14,092 nt of DNA, from the NCBI GenBank assembly GCA_900551515.1, contig URWH01000027.1, positions 1 through 14,092 of the forward strand, given 5' to 3'. Shown here piece by piece: positions 1-6,692 of the stretch. The DNA is from an uncultured Porphyromonadaceae bacterium (GTDB lineage Bacteria; Bacteroidota; Bacteroidia; Bacteroidales; Muribaculaceae). How positions within the stretch are numbered: position 1 is the stretch's first letter; each line of letters opens with the position of its first letter. Position numbers and translations under genes: made by a program. The notes under the pieces were generated by a model that ran no database searches, was not told where the DNA came from, and saw only the letters and a list, made by a program, of their open reading frames with translations.

Positions 1-55
1 GAACTGCTCTTTCAAGAATGAAAATCTTGCGTCCTAACCGATAGACGAATGGGCC
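1..55 (-). tRNA. tRNA-Glu (anticodon TTC), cut by window edge
   Basis: This is the 5' 55 nt of a glutamate tRNA: acceptor 5' strand GGCCCAT, D arm, anticodon arm CAAGA-TTTTCAT-TCTTG with anticodon TTC, and the start of the T arm. The last 17 nt lie outside the window. All 55 bases equal those of the complete tRNA-Glu at 425-496. The identity stops exactly at the tRNA 5' end. It lies 70 bp downstream of the rpsT stop and could be cotranscribed with it. A weak -7-like box (TAACTTTA, minus strand, 66-73) lies just upstream without a good -33 box. Confidence 0.93.
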
Positions 56-109
56 TCGGAACTTCTAAAGTTAAGCGGCAAAGCCCTATAAGGATGCCGC
101 CGGAGTGTG

Positions 110-127
110 AATCCCGATGCTCGGATT
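110..127 (-). other. Small hairpin at the rpsT stop codon
   Basis: The minus strand reads AATCCGA-GCA-TCGGGATT, which can form a short stem with one bulged base across the end of rpsT. No T run follows, so it is not a convincing terminator. It may instead mark an RNA-processing or stability point between rpsT and the downstream tRNA-Glu. Confidence 0.35.
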
Positions 128-383
128 AAGCGCCGATCTTGTTGATGCGACGGGCGAGCTTGCTCTTGAGGTTGGAAGCCTTGTTCTTCGAGATAGTATT
201 TTTGGCTGCCAGCTTGTCAAGCATCTTGGTGACCTTCACGAATGTAGCCTGAGCTTCAGCTTTGTCGGTTACTTTGCGGAGGTTGCGCACGGCGTTGCGA
301 GCGGTCTTGGCATAATAACGGTTGCGGAGGCGACGTGATGCGGTCTGACGGATTCTTTTAAGCGATGATTTATGGTTTGCCAT
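126..383 (-). CDS. rpsT: 30S ribosomal protein S20
   Basis: Ribosomal protein S20, a primary 16S rRNA-binding protein of the small subunit. The 85-residue product has the usual family length. It starts [13 protein letters not shown] and is rich in Lys and Arg throughout, as expected for the bundle of long helices in S20. The ATG is preceded by an A-rich stretch (about 384-410) and no Shine-Dalgarno, typical of highly expressed Bacteroidota genes. The gene sits 41 bp downstream of a complete tRNA-Glu and 70 bp upstream of a second one on the same strand. The only clear promoter is upstream of the first tRNA (529-560), so a tRNA-rpsT-tRNA cotranscript is likely. The tRNA would then be cut out of the rpsT 5' leader. 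Identification is secure; the cotranscription is inference. Confidence 0.96.
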   Translation of the reverse strand: MANHKSSLKRIRQTASRRLRNRYYAKTARNAVRNLRKVTDKAEAQATFVKVTKMLDKLAAKNTISKNKASNLKSKLARRINKIGA

Positions 384-424
384 TGCTTTAAGTCTTTTTT
401 TAATTTATTGCTTGTTTTATTGAG

Positions 425-496
425 TAGCCCATAGCAGAATCGAACTGCTCTTTCAAGAATGAAAATCTTGCGTCCTAACCGATAGACGAATGGGCC
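425..496 (-). tRNA. tRNA-Glu (anticodon TTC)
   Basis: A complete 72-nt cloverleaf can be folded by eye. The acceptor is GGCCCAT/ATGGGCT with a G1-U72 wobble. The D stem is GTCT/GGAC. The anticodon stem is CAAGA/TCTTG with loop TTTTCAT, giving anticodon TTC. The variable loop is AAAG. The T arm is AGCAG-TTCGATT-CTGCT, and the discriminator base is A. The 3' CCA is not encoded and must be added after transcription. A promoter lies about 33 bp upstream. Confidence 0.97.
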
Positions 497-528
497 ATGC
501 CGTTTGCGATATCGCGCAAAAGCGAGTG

Positions 529-560
529 CAAATATACGCACTTTTTTTCTTCCCCGCAAT
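529..560 (-). promoter_or_regulatory. Promoter of the tRNA-Glu/rpsT unit
   Basis: Read on the minus strand, TATATTTG (529-536) is an exact match to the Bacteroidota -7 consensus TAnnTTTG. ATTG (557-560), a one-base variant of the -33 TTTG box, lies 20 bp upstream. Transcription would begin near 522, about 25 nt before the mature tRNA-Glu. Confidence 0.65.
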
Positions 561-710
561 AATTCCCCAATATTTTTTCATCATCAAAATATTATTTAGT
601 TACATACAGCAGTATACTTTTCCGTTAGGAAATTATGAATTAGCCCGCGCAGCATCGTTTCGTGGACATGAATCATGAATCGTGAATCGTGAATTGAGGT
701 AGTGATTTCA
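561..710. other. AT-rich intergenic stretch
   Basis: No gene is seen between the tRNA promoter and the stop of the lipoprotein gene. The stretch contains a weak 5-bp hairpin (TTTCC-GTTA-GGAAA, 619-632) and the heptamer repeat listed separately. No convincing terminator for the lipoprotein gene is visible. Confidence 0.5.
667..694. repeat. Heptanucleotide tandem repeat, 4 units
   Basis: Four contiguous 7-bp units: CATGAAT, CATGAAT, CGTGAAT, CGTGAAT. They differ only at the second base. The array lies 17 bp beyond the stop of the lipoprotein gene. Confidence 0.9.
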
Positions 711-1322
711 TCAGTATTCCTCAAGTATCACATGCTTTAGATCCAGGGAATCCACCATCACTCCCTTATCATTGAACACCTGTAAGAGAGTATAACGTCC
801 GCCTATGTCTGGATCAGACACATAACGGTATGAACGAAACACCATATATCCTTCTTCCGTCCATCCCATATAGCCGCTGTTTGACGGTACCCAACTGGCT
901 TTCCGTGATGGCACATCGATGAAATATGAATAATAGTTCCTGAAATCGGGACAACCCTCGACTATCAGTTGCAGTGGATTTTCATTGATCACAAACGCTT
1001 TGTAAACAACCGGAATTGAATCTATCGATGCCGGAATAAATTCAGTCCCATCAGATACATACCAGTAAGATTCATTAGGACGAACTGTCTGGAGCAGTTT
1101 CTTCTCGTCGCCCGTATTTTTATTACGAAGCCAAATAGCAACTTCAGGAATGTCAAACTCATCCTTGGCTGAATCAATCACTTGTGACAAGATTTCAATG
1201 CTATCGGTTTCGGCAAGAATGACCTTATCATTTTTGATGTTTACGGTCTGATGAGTATGGCACGCTGAAAAAATTACGGCGGCGACCGTTAAAAGCAGGT
1301 TGATATAAAGAATGTTTCTCAT
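711..1322 (-). CDS. Putative lipoprotein of unknown function
   Basis: The family is not recognised. The 203-aa product starts MRNILYINLLLTVAAVIFSAC, a lipoprotein signal peptide with lipobox FSAC and the lipidated cysteine at residue 21, so it should be anchored in a membrane. The mature part has no transmembrane segment and is rich in aromatic and acidic residues, with a Trp/Tyr-rich stretch around 145-180 (SWVPSNSGYMGWTEEGYMVFRS) that suggests a soluble beta-rich domain. I start at ATG 1322. The frame stays open upstream to a TTG at 1445, but that extension would translate a heptamer repeat and the promoter. It stands alone: opposite strand to recO and well separated from the tRNA-rpsT unit. 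It is clearly AT-richer than the recO-to-helicase region and is bracketed by tandem repeats, which hints at an accessory gene. Confidence 0.75.
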   Translation of the reverse strand: MRNILYINLLLTVAAVIFSACHTHQTVNIKNDKVILAETDSIEILSQVIDSAKDEFDIPEVAIWLRNKNTGDEKKLLQTVRPNESYWYVSDGTEFIPASIDSIPVVYKAFVINENPLQLIVEGCPDFRNYYSYFIDVPSRKASWVPSNSGYMGWTEEGYMVFRSYRYVSDPDIGGRYTLLQVFNDKGVMVDSLDLKHVILEEY

Positions 1323-1387
1323 GATTGGTTTGGATAATGTCAATTTAGTTTCGCCGGCATCTGATACGCAGATTATGCCAGCAAATG

Positions 1388-1418
1388 CAAATTTAGCCAA
1401 TAAACTTGATAAAACAAT
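1388..1418 (-). promoter_or_regulatory. Putative promoter of the lipoprotein gene
   Basis: On the minus strand, TAAATTTG (1388-1395) matches TAnnTTTG exactly. The -33-like ATTG (1415-1418) lies 19 bp upstream and belongs to the first unit of the heptamer array. The expected start near 1381 gives a 5' leader of about 60 nt. Confidence 0.55.
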
Positions 1419-1449
1419 GCACAATGCACGATGCTCGATGCACAATGCA
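1415..1449. repeat. Heptanucleotide tandem repeat, 5 units
   Basis: Five contiguous 7-bp units: CAATGCA, CAATGCA, CGATGCT, CGATGCA, CAATGCA. They vary at the second and seventh bases. The array occupies the -33 and upstream region of the putative lipoprotein promoter. Confidence 0.9.
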
Positions 1450-1528
1450 GGATTTTGTTGGGAGTATGAGTGTACTTTTTTAATGTGGGTTTTGGGAGGT
1501 GAGGGAGGGAGATTTTCGGGAGATTGAG

Positions 1529-1536
1529 TAAATTTG
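1529..1536 (+). promoter_or_regulatory. Putative -7 box for recO
   Basis: TAAATTTG matches the Bacteroidota -7 consensus, about 88 bp before the recO ATG. No good TTTG is seen at the usual -33 distance, so the assignment rests on the -7 box alone. Confidence 0.45.
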
Positions 1537-1623
1537 TGGCCGTAATGTAAGCTGATCGGACTTGTGCGACACGATGTGTGCGCTGCTTAGAGATATTGGT
1601 TCGGTTAGTGAAAGCGTGAGGCT

Positions 1624-2349
1624 ATGAAGAAGGAGCTACATATAATTGCTCTGCGGACGGTGCGGCATACGGACCGGCATTCGATACTGACGGCATACTC
1701 GCTGGAGCTGGGACGGGTGGCTTTCGCCATCCCGGCGGGCGCCGGGCGCGAGGCGTTGCGGCGCCGGGCGCTGCTGATGCCTCTGGCTCTGGTGGAGTGC
1801 GTGGCCGACATCCGGCCCGGACGCGAGGTGATGATAATGCACGAGCCGCGCGCCGAGGAGCCGCTGACTTCGCTGCGCACCAACCCGGTGAAGAGTTCGC
1901 TGGTGATGTTCATTGCCGAGGTGCTCGGCGTAGTGCTCCGCGACGGACCGCCCGACGAACTGTCGTATGCCTATATCCACAATGCCGTGACGCTGCTCGA
2001 CCGGCTGCCGACAGGGTCGGTGGCTAATTTCCATCTGATGTTTCTCTACGGGCTCGGCCGTTTTCTCGGCATCGAGCCCGACGTGAGCGGCTACCGCCAG
2101 GGGATGGTGTTCGACATGCTCGACGGCCGTTTCCGCCTCAGCGCGCCTATGCACCGCCATTATCTCGACCCGGTGCAGTCGGGCGCCGTCGTGGCCCTGA
2201 GCCGCATGAATCCCGCCAACATGCATTTGTTCAAGATGTCGCGCCACGAGCGCAATCAGCTGCTCGACGGCATCCTGCAATATTATTCGCTGCACTATAC
2301 CGGATTGCAGTCGCTGCGCTCACTCGATGTGTTGCGTGAGCTCTTCTGA
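1624..2349 (+). CDS. recO: DNA repair protein RecO
   Basis: RecO, the recombination mediator that binds single-stranded DNA and, with RecR, helps load RecA at gaps in the RecF pathway. The 241-aa length fits the family. The N-terminal part (about 1-80, starting MKKELHIIALRTVRHTDRHSILTAYSLELGR) has the pattern of the RecO OB-fold. The rest is the helical C-terminal domain. Only one cysteine is present (C59), so the four-cysteine zinc site of some RecO proteins is absent. It is the only plus-strand gene in the window. The ATG at 1624 has no usable Shine-Dalgarno at normal spacing. Its last 30 bp overlap the end of the HAD phosphatase gene in the opposite orientation, leaving no room for a terminator between them. 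Confidence 0.9.
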   Translation: MKKELHIIALRTVRHTDRHSILTAYSLELGRVAFAIPAGAGREALRRRALLMPLALVECVADIRPGREVMIMHEPRAEEPLTSLRTNPVKSSLVMFIAEVLGVVLRDGPPDELSYAYIHNAVTLLDRLPTGSVANFHLMFLYGLGRFLGIEPDVSGYRQGMVFDMLDGRFRLSAPMHRHYLDPVQSGAVVALSRMNPANMHLFKMSRHERNQLLDGILQYYSLHYTGLQSLRSLDVLRELF

Positions 2350-3162
2350 GATATATAGCGCCACGGCATCGTCGCGGTTGGAGCCGATGACAATATCGGC
2401 GGCGGCTTTCACTTCGGGGAAAGCATTGCCGACAGCAACGGCTACGTCGGCCACGGCCATCATGGGGAGATCGTTGAGATTGTCGCCGAACACCGTCAGA
2501 CGGTCGGCGCCCGTCAATTTTTTGAGGTCGGTGACAGCCGAGGCCTTGCTGACGCCCGGGGCGAACACTTCGAGGAAGGCGACGTCGCTGTTGAAAATGT
2601 CGGGATATGACGATACGGAGCACAGACCGGTGGCGCGCAGTTCGTCGGCCAGCGGATAGATGCTGTCGGGCAAGCCGAGAGCGAAAATCAGCACCGTGTC
2701 GGGATATGACATGGCGGCATCACCTGTCGGGTTGATTTCAAAGCGCTTAAGCGGCAGATGGGCGCGTTCGTCGATAAACTTCTGCTCGCGGCGCGAGGTG
2801 CGTCCGTTGTAGTAGGTGCGGATGATGCCCGATCCGTCGAGCGTGTAGCTGAAGGGGCGTATGCCGTGGGCGGCGCATGCCTCCGTGATGCAGGCGGCCG
2901 TCGCAGGCTCCATGAAATGAGGATTAATATATGACTGCCGGCGGCGGTCCCACATGGCGGCGCCCGTCATGACGATGGCCGGAGGAAGCGTCAGTGTGGC
3001 CGAAAGCAGCGGTTCGACGGTGGCGGGTGTGCGGGCCGTGGCCACAGTGAAGAGCACACCGCGGCGCGACAGCTCAGTGACTATCGAGGCGGTGCGGGCA
3101 CTGATGCGGCTCTCGGGGTTGAGCAGCGTGCCGTCCAAATCGCTGACAAACAGATGCTTCAT
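2320..3162 (-). CDS. Cof-type HAD-superfamily phosphatase
   Basis: Predicted cytoplasmic haloacid-dehalogenase-type phosphatase of the Cof/YbiV kind (HAD-IIB), which usually dephosphorylates sugar phosphates or related metabolites. The substrate cannot be told from sequence. In the 280-aa protein, motif I is DLDGT (D8 nucleophile, D10 acid/base), motif II is the Thr of ATAR (T42), the motif III lysine is K206 in GVSKASA, and motif IV is GDNLND (226-231). The large insert between motifs II and III is the C2 cap expected for Cof proteins. I start at ATG 3162: it lies directly before DLDGT and overlaps the kinase stop as ATGA, suggesting translational coupling. The longer open frame upstream is out-of-frame read-through of the kinase gene. 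It is the last gene of the unit, and its 3' end overlaps recO by 30 bp. Confidence 0.9.
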   Translation of the reverse strand: MKHLFVSDLDGTLLNPESRISARTASIVTELSRRGVLFTVATARTPATVEPLLSATLTLPPAIVMTGAAMWDRRRQSYINPHFMEPATAACITEACAAHGIRPFSYTLDGSGIIRTYYNGRTSRREQKFIDERAHLPLKRFEINPTGDAAMSYPDTVLIFALGLPDSIYPLADELRATGLCSVSSYPDIFNSDVAFLEVFAPGVSKASAVTDLKKLTGADRLTVFGDNLNDLPMMAVADVAVAVGNAFPEVKAAADIVIGSNRDDAVALYISEELTQHIE

Positions 3163-4388
3163 ACCTTCTTTCCGTCGGCGGTTATCAATGGCAAAAGGAT
3201 GCGGAATGTGGTGCCGGCACCAGGCTCCGAGTCGCTGACATAGATGCGGCCGTGGTGATACTGCTGGATGATGCGGCGGGCGAGCGTCAGGCCGAGACCC
3301 CAGCCTCGTTTCTTGGTGGTGAATCCGGGGCGGAACACATCTTTGCGCATCTTGCGCGTCATGCCGCGACCCGTGTCGCTCACCTCCACTATGGCCTGCC
3401 GGCGCGATTCGTCGGCCGAGGCGGTGATGGTGATGCGCCCTGCGCCTTCCATGGCGTCGACAGCGTTTTTGATGAGATTTTCCATCACCCACTCTATCAA
3501 CGGCTCCGACATGGCCACGGGAAGCTCGCCGTCGGTCACCGTCACCGTCAGCGCTATGCGTGAGGAGATGCGGGTGCGCATATAGTCGGCCGCTCCCGTC
3601 ACCACCTCGCCGAGCTCGAAGCGTTCGATCTGCGGCTGCGAACCGATCTTGGAGAAGCGCGAGGCGATGGTCGAGAGCCGCCGCACATCCTTGTCCATCT
3701 CTCCGACTATTTCGGGGTCGACATTCTGCTCGCGCATCAGTTCCACCCATGCCATGAGCGACGATATGGGGGTGCCGAGCTGATGCGCCGTTTCTTTCGA
3801 CAGGCCCACCCACACCTTGTTCTGCTCGGCACGCTTCGACGAGGTCACGGCGAAATAGACCACCAGGATAAAGGCGGCCATCACGAGCAGCTGGATATAG
3901 GGATAAAGGCTCAGGCGGCGCAGCAGCGTCGAGTCCTCGTAATAGAGATGCTGCACGTTGCCGGGGGCGATCTCGATGTCGATCACGTTGTCGCTCCGGC
4001 GGATTTTGCCGAGTTTTTCAGTGAGGAAGCGGAGGTTTTCGCCGGTGTAAGGCGAAAAGCCGTCGTGCAGCTCGGGCAGCTCATAGTTGCGCTGGCCGAT
4101 GATGCTGTCGGCGGCTCCGGCGGTGAGGATCACCGGTATGTTGTCGTTTGACTCTATGATCTTGAACAGAAACTCGATGTCGTTGCCGCCCATGTCGCCC
4201 GAATCGTCGGAGCCCAGACCAGCAATCTCCTTTGTGGCGTCGGCCCACAGCTGCATGCGCGAGCGCTCCTGGCGGGCGAGGTCGCGCACTATGGAGTCGG
4301 ACACATAGAGAAACACGCCCACCACCGCGATAGAGGCGATGAGGAAGGCGATGGTGCCGTAACGGTGTCGCAGTTCGTAAAAACTCAC
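3159..4388 (-). CDS. Membrane sensor histidine kinase (orphan)
   Basis: Sensor histidine kinase of 409 aa. One transmembrane helix (about 11-30) and a second (about 163-181) enclose an extracytoplasmic sensor of about 130 residues not assigned to a family. The dimerisation/phosphoacceptor region has H-box KETAHQLGTPISSL with H202. The ATPase domain has N-box ENLIKNAVDAM (N304 and N308), DTGRGM (338-343) and GWGLGL (362-367), so all catalytic motifs are present. No receiver domain is fused and no response regulator gene lies nearby, so its partner is elsewhere. The start is GTG at 4388: the same frame has no ATG between the xseB stop and this codon. It lies 36 bp after xseB and overlaps the HAD gene by ATGA. 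The signal sensed is unknown. Confidence 0.92.
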   Translation of the reverse strand: MSFYELRHRYGTIAFLIASIAVVGVFLYVSDSIVRDLARQERSRMQLWADATKEIAGLGSDDSGDMGGNDIEFLFKIIESNDNIPVILTAGAADSIIGQRNYELPELHDGFSPYTGENLRFLTEKLGKIRRSDNVIDIEIAPGNVQHLYYEDSTLLRRLSLYPYIQLLVMAAFILVVYFAVTSSKRAEQNKVWVGLSKETAHQLGTPISSLMAWVELMREQNVDPEIVGEMDKDVRRLSTIASRFSKIGSQPQIERFELGEVVTGAADYMRTRISSRIALTVTVTDGELPVAMSEPLIEWVMENLIKNAVDAMEGAGRITITASADESRRQAIVEVSDTGRGMTRKMRKDVFRPGFTTKKRGWGLGLTLARRIIQQYHHGRIYVSDSEPGAGTTFRILLPLITADGKKV

Positions 4389-4424
4389 GGGCGATGGATG
4401 ATGAAGGCGTTTGCGGCGTGAGGA

Positions 4425-4646
4425 TTATTTTTCGAGGTCGGCGAGGATGGCGCGGAGCTCTTCGTCGGTGGCCGTCAGGCGTGAGCGGCACTCCTTGATG
4501 AGGAGCGTTGCGCGGCGGGTGTAGACGGTGAGGCGGTCGATGTCGCAACTGTCGCTCTGCATGGTGCGCAGTATGGAGTCGAGTTCGGCCACGGCCTGAT
4601 TGTAGGTGAGTTCGCCGACCGGTTTGAATTCGTTTGTCTGTTCCAT
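4425..4646 (-). CDS. xseB: Exodeoxyribonuclease VII small subunit
   Basis: Small subunit of exonuclease VII, which binds the catalytic large subunit XseA; the complex degrades single-stranded DNA from both ends. The 73-aa protein has the typical length and the family signature in TYNQAVAELDSILRTMQSDSCDIDRLTVY, followed by a long amphipathic helix ending DEELRAILADLEK. It follows xseA by 28 bp in the usual order and is intact, although xseA in this sequence carries a frameshift. The short gap has no obvious Shine-Dalgarno. Confidence 0.93.
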   Translation of the reverse strand: MEQTNEFKPVGELTYNQAVAELDSILRTMQSDSCDIDRLTVYTRRATLLIKECRSRLTATDEELRAILADLEK

Positions 4647-4674
4647 TAGGTGTTATTGCGTGTGAAAATGATTT

Positions 4675-5972
4675 TTATTTGTTGACTGTCGATGTGAAAA
4701 AGCCGTCGGCCAGCGTGGTCACCACCTGTTCGCCAGGCTTCAGGGCCGAAGCCGATCGGATGGCGCGTCCGTCGGCGCCCGTCGTTATGGAGTAGCCGCG
4801 TGCCAGTGTTGCGGCCGGAGAGAGGGCTTCGAGCAGCGAGCGGCGGCTGTCGAGGCGGTCGGTGGCGCGCGCTATCGCCGTGGCGGCGGCCGTGGCAATG
4901 GCATGGCCGGTGGCGGTGAGGCGCGACAGCTCGGGTGCCAGGCGGCGCACACCGGTCTGGCCGAGCATCATCACCGAGCGCTGCAGGGCGGCGGTGGCGC
5001 GCTGCATGGCTGCGCCAGGGGCCGTGGAGAGGGCGCTGTCGAGATAAGCCAGATGCGTCTTGGCGCCCGCTATGAGGTCGGAGGCCCGCAGCACGATGTC
5101 GGAGCCCATGCGGCGCAGAGGGCGGTGTCGCCGCGCGCTATGAGCCATTCGGCGGCGGCTGTCGGCGTCTTGACGCGCATGTTGGCCACATAGTCGAGCA
5201 CGGTGATGTCGCGCTCATGGCCTATGCCTATCACAACGGGGAGCGGGAACTGCGCCACATTGTTGGCCAGGGCATAGTCGTCGAAGGCGAGCAGATCGCT
5301 GGTGGCACCGCCGCCGCGGATTATCACCACGCAGTCGAAGTCGTCGGCACGCATGGCTATCTCCTCCAGGGCAGCGATCACCGAGGGCGACGTGCGGTCG
5401 CCCTGCATCATGGCCTCAAACAGTGTGGTGCTGAAGCGCAGATGCGAGGCGTTGGTGAAGAGCTGATGGATGAAATCGCCGTAACCGGCGGCGCCACGGG
5501 CCGAGATGATGGCAATGCGGCTGGGCACGTCGGGCCATTCGAGGCTGCGGTTGAGGTCGAGCACCCCTTCTTTTGTCAGGCGGTCGATTATTTCGCGGCG
5601 GCGCCGTTCGGCCTCGCCCATGGTGTAGGAAGGATCGATGGCCGATATCACAAACGAGATGCCGTAGGCCGCATGATAGCTCACCGTGCCGCACACCATC
5701 ACTTTAAGGCCGCTTTCAAGCCGGCGGCCGGTGCCGGCCATAAACTCGGCGTTGAGTCGCGGGAACACGCTCGCCCACATCACGGCGCGGAGTCGCGCGG
5801 TCACCGTGCCGGTGTCGGCATCCTTTTCCATAAGCTCCACGTAGCAATGTCCGTGGCTGATGCGCAGATCGGAAAGCTCGGCCACTACCCACACGTTCTG
5901 CAGGGGTGCCATGCTCAGTGCGTCGGCCACGCGGCGGTTGAGCTGACTGAGTGATAAAGCGCGGGCGTTCAT
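4675..5972 (-). pseudogene. xseA: Exodeoxyribonuclease VII large subunit, frameshifted
   Basis: Catalytic subunit of exonuclease VII, split over two frames. The upstream part starts at ATG 5972 and shows the N-terminal OB-fold (about 1-110), RGGGATSDLLAFDD (219-232), GIGHERD (249-255) and TPTAAAEWLI (269-278). It then leaves the family pattern after about L285 (near 5118) and stops at 5070. The other frame carries the expected C-terminal part, starting around RRMGSDIVLRASDL, through a long helical region and LARGYSITT to a stop at 4675. Adding one base near 5117 would join the parts into one protein of about 432 aa, normal for XseA. The cause is either a sequencing or assembly error in a GC-rich stretch or a real inactivating deletion. 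No slippery heptamer suggests programmed frameshifting. The ATG overlaps the stop of the DUF3256-like gene (ATGA). Confidence 0.88.
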
Positions 5973-6613
5973 TTCACAGCCGTGAATTTCTTACCGTTCC
6001 AGCGGTACACCAGTTTCTCTTTCAGATAGGGGCGCACCGTTTCATACACTTCTTCCGACAGACACTGCCGGGAGTTGTCGCTCAGCGTGAGCGTGGAGGT
6101 GGCGGGATCGTAGTCGTAGGCCGTGAGCATGAATGGCACGAGCTTCGCCACTTCATCGCGGTGGCGGCGACCTTCGGCCGTGAGCCAGTCGGAGAGCACG
6201 GGCTGCTTGAAGATGTTTTTAGTGAGATCTTTGTCCCAGGAGCGGGTGTAGACGGCCATGCGGCTGTCGGGAGCCGGCGTCAGCACCGTGGCTATCACGG
6301 CCACGAGGGTGTCGGCGCCCGCGGGCAGAGCCGCCAGCTGATAGTTTGAAGCATCCGTGAGTCTGATGCGCATCGACCTGTCGTCCATCCGCGTTATGCT
6401 CGAACGTCCCGCCAGCTCGTTGGTCGAGGGACGGTCCATGCCGCTGTTGAAATAATCGATCATGTCGAGGCGCGCGTTGCGGTCGAGCAGCGGGATGATA
6501 TCGCCGCCAGCCGTGGCAAAGGCGTCGGAGATGGTCCAGGCGCCCACACCTACGGGCAGCATGACGGCAAGAAGCGCGAGCGCCGATGCCATGACGTGTC
6601 GGATAATCTTCAT
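5969..6613 (-). CDS. Exported DUF3256-like protein
   Basis: A 214-aa protein with a signal peptide (MKIIRHVMASALALLAVMLPVGVGA, likely cut after about residue 25). Cysteine is absent from the signal, so it is a secreted or periplasmic protein rather than a lipoprotein. The mature part, with IIPLLDRNARLDMIDYFNSGMD at about 39-60, resembles the Bacteroidales-restricted DUF3256 family. This assignment is from memory of the pattern; the function is unknown. The C-terminus (YRWNGKKFTAVK) resembles the end of a short repeat or sheet domain. ATG 6613 gives a complete signal peptide; M8 is a shorter alternative. It heads the unit DUF3256-xseA-xseB-kinase-HAD and overlaps xseA by ATGA. A -7 box lies at the end of the helicase gene. 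Confidence 0.78.
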   Translation of the reverse strand: MKIIRHVMASALALLAVMLPVGVGAWTISDAFATAGGDIIPLLDRNARLDMIDYFNSGMDRPSTNELAGRSSITRMDDRSMRIRLTDASNYQLAALPAGADTLVAVIATVLTPAPDSRMAVYTRSWDKDLTKNIFKQPVLSDWLTAEGRRHRDEVAKLVPFMLTAYDYDPATSTLTLSDNSRQCLSEEVYETVRPYLKEKLVYRWNGKKFTAVK

Positions 6614-6644
6614 GTTTTCTTCTCTTCTGCTGATGGGTTCGTCG

Positions 6645-6675
6645 GCCGCGCCGGAGTTGAAGCGCCGGGCGCGGC
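6645..6675. other. GC-only hairpin in the DUF3256 leader
   Basis: GCCGCGCC (6645-6652) pairs perfectly with GGCGCGGC (6668-6675) around a 15-nt loop that could add a few pairs. No T run follows on either strand, so it is not a standard terminator. It lies between the helicase stop and the DUF3256-like start, within the leader expected from the promoter at 6685-6692. Confidence 0.6.
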
Positions 6676-6684
6676 GTTAAAATG

Positions 6685-6692
6685 CAAAGTTA
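6685..6692 (-). promoter_or_regulatory. Putative -7 box for the DUF3256-xseAB-kinase-HAD unit
   Basis: Minus-strand TAACTTTG matches TAnnTTTG exactly and overlaps the stop codon of the helicase gene. No clear TTTG lies at the -33 distance, so it may be weak or need an activator. The start near 6678 would give a leader of about 65 nt holding the GC hairpin. Confidence 0.5.

Noticed and set aside
425..496. tRNA-Glu as attachment site of an integrated element
   Set aside because: No integrase gene is present, and the duplicated segment is a full tRNA copy as far as visible rather than a 3' tRNA fragment.
711..1445. 244-codon version of the lipoprotein starting at TTG
   Set aside because: The extension would translate the heptamer repeats and the promoter. 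The ATG at 1322 gives a proper lipoprotein signal.
1636..2295. 219-codon minus-strand frame over recO
   Set aside because: It is a complement shadow of recO, rich in His/Arg/Gln, without a recognisable family.
2320..3813. 497-codon reading of the HAD gene
   Set aside because: The first 217 codons lie out of frame inside the kinase gene and are low-complexity Arg/His/Gly. The true protein begins at 3162 with DLDGT.
5070..5148. Programmed -1 frameshift in xseA
   Set aside because: No X-XXY-YYZ slippery heptamer occurs in the overlap of the two frames, and XseA is not known to use recoding.
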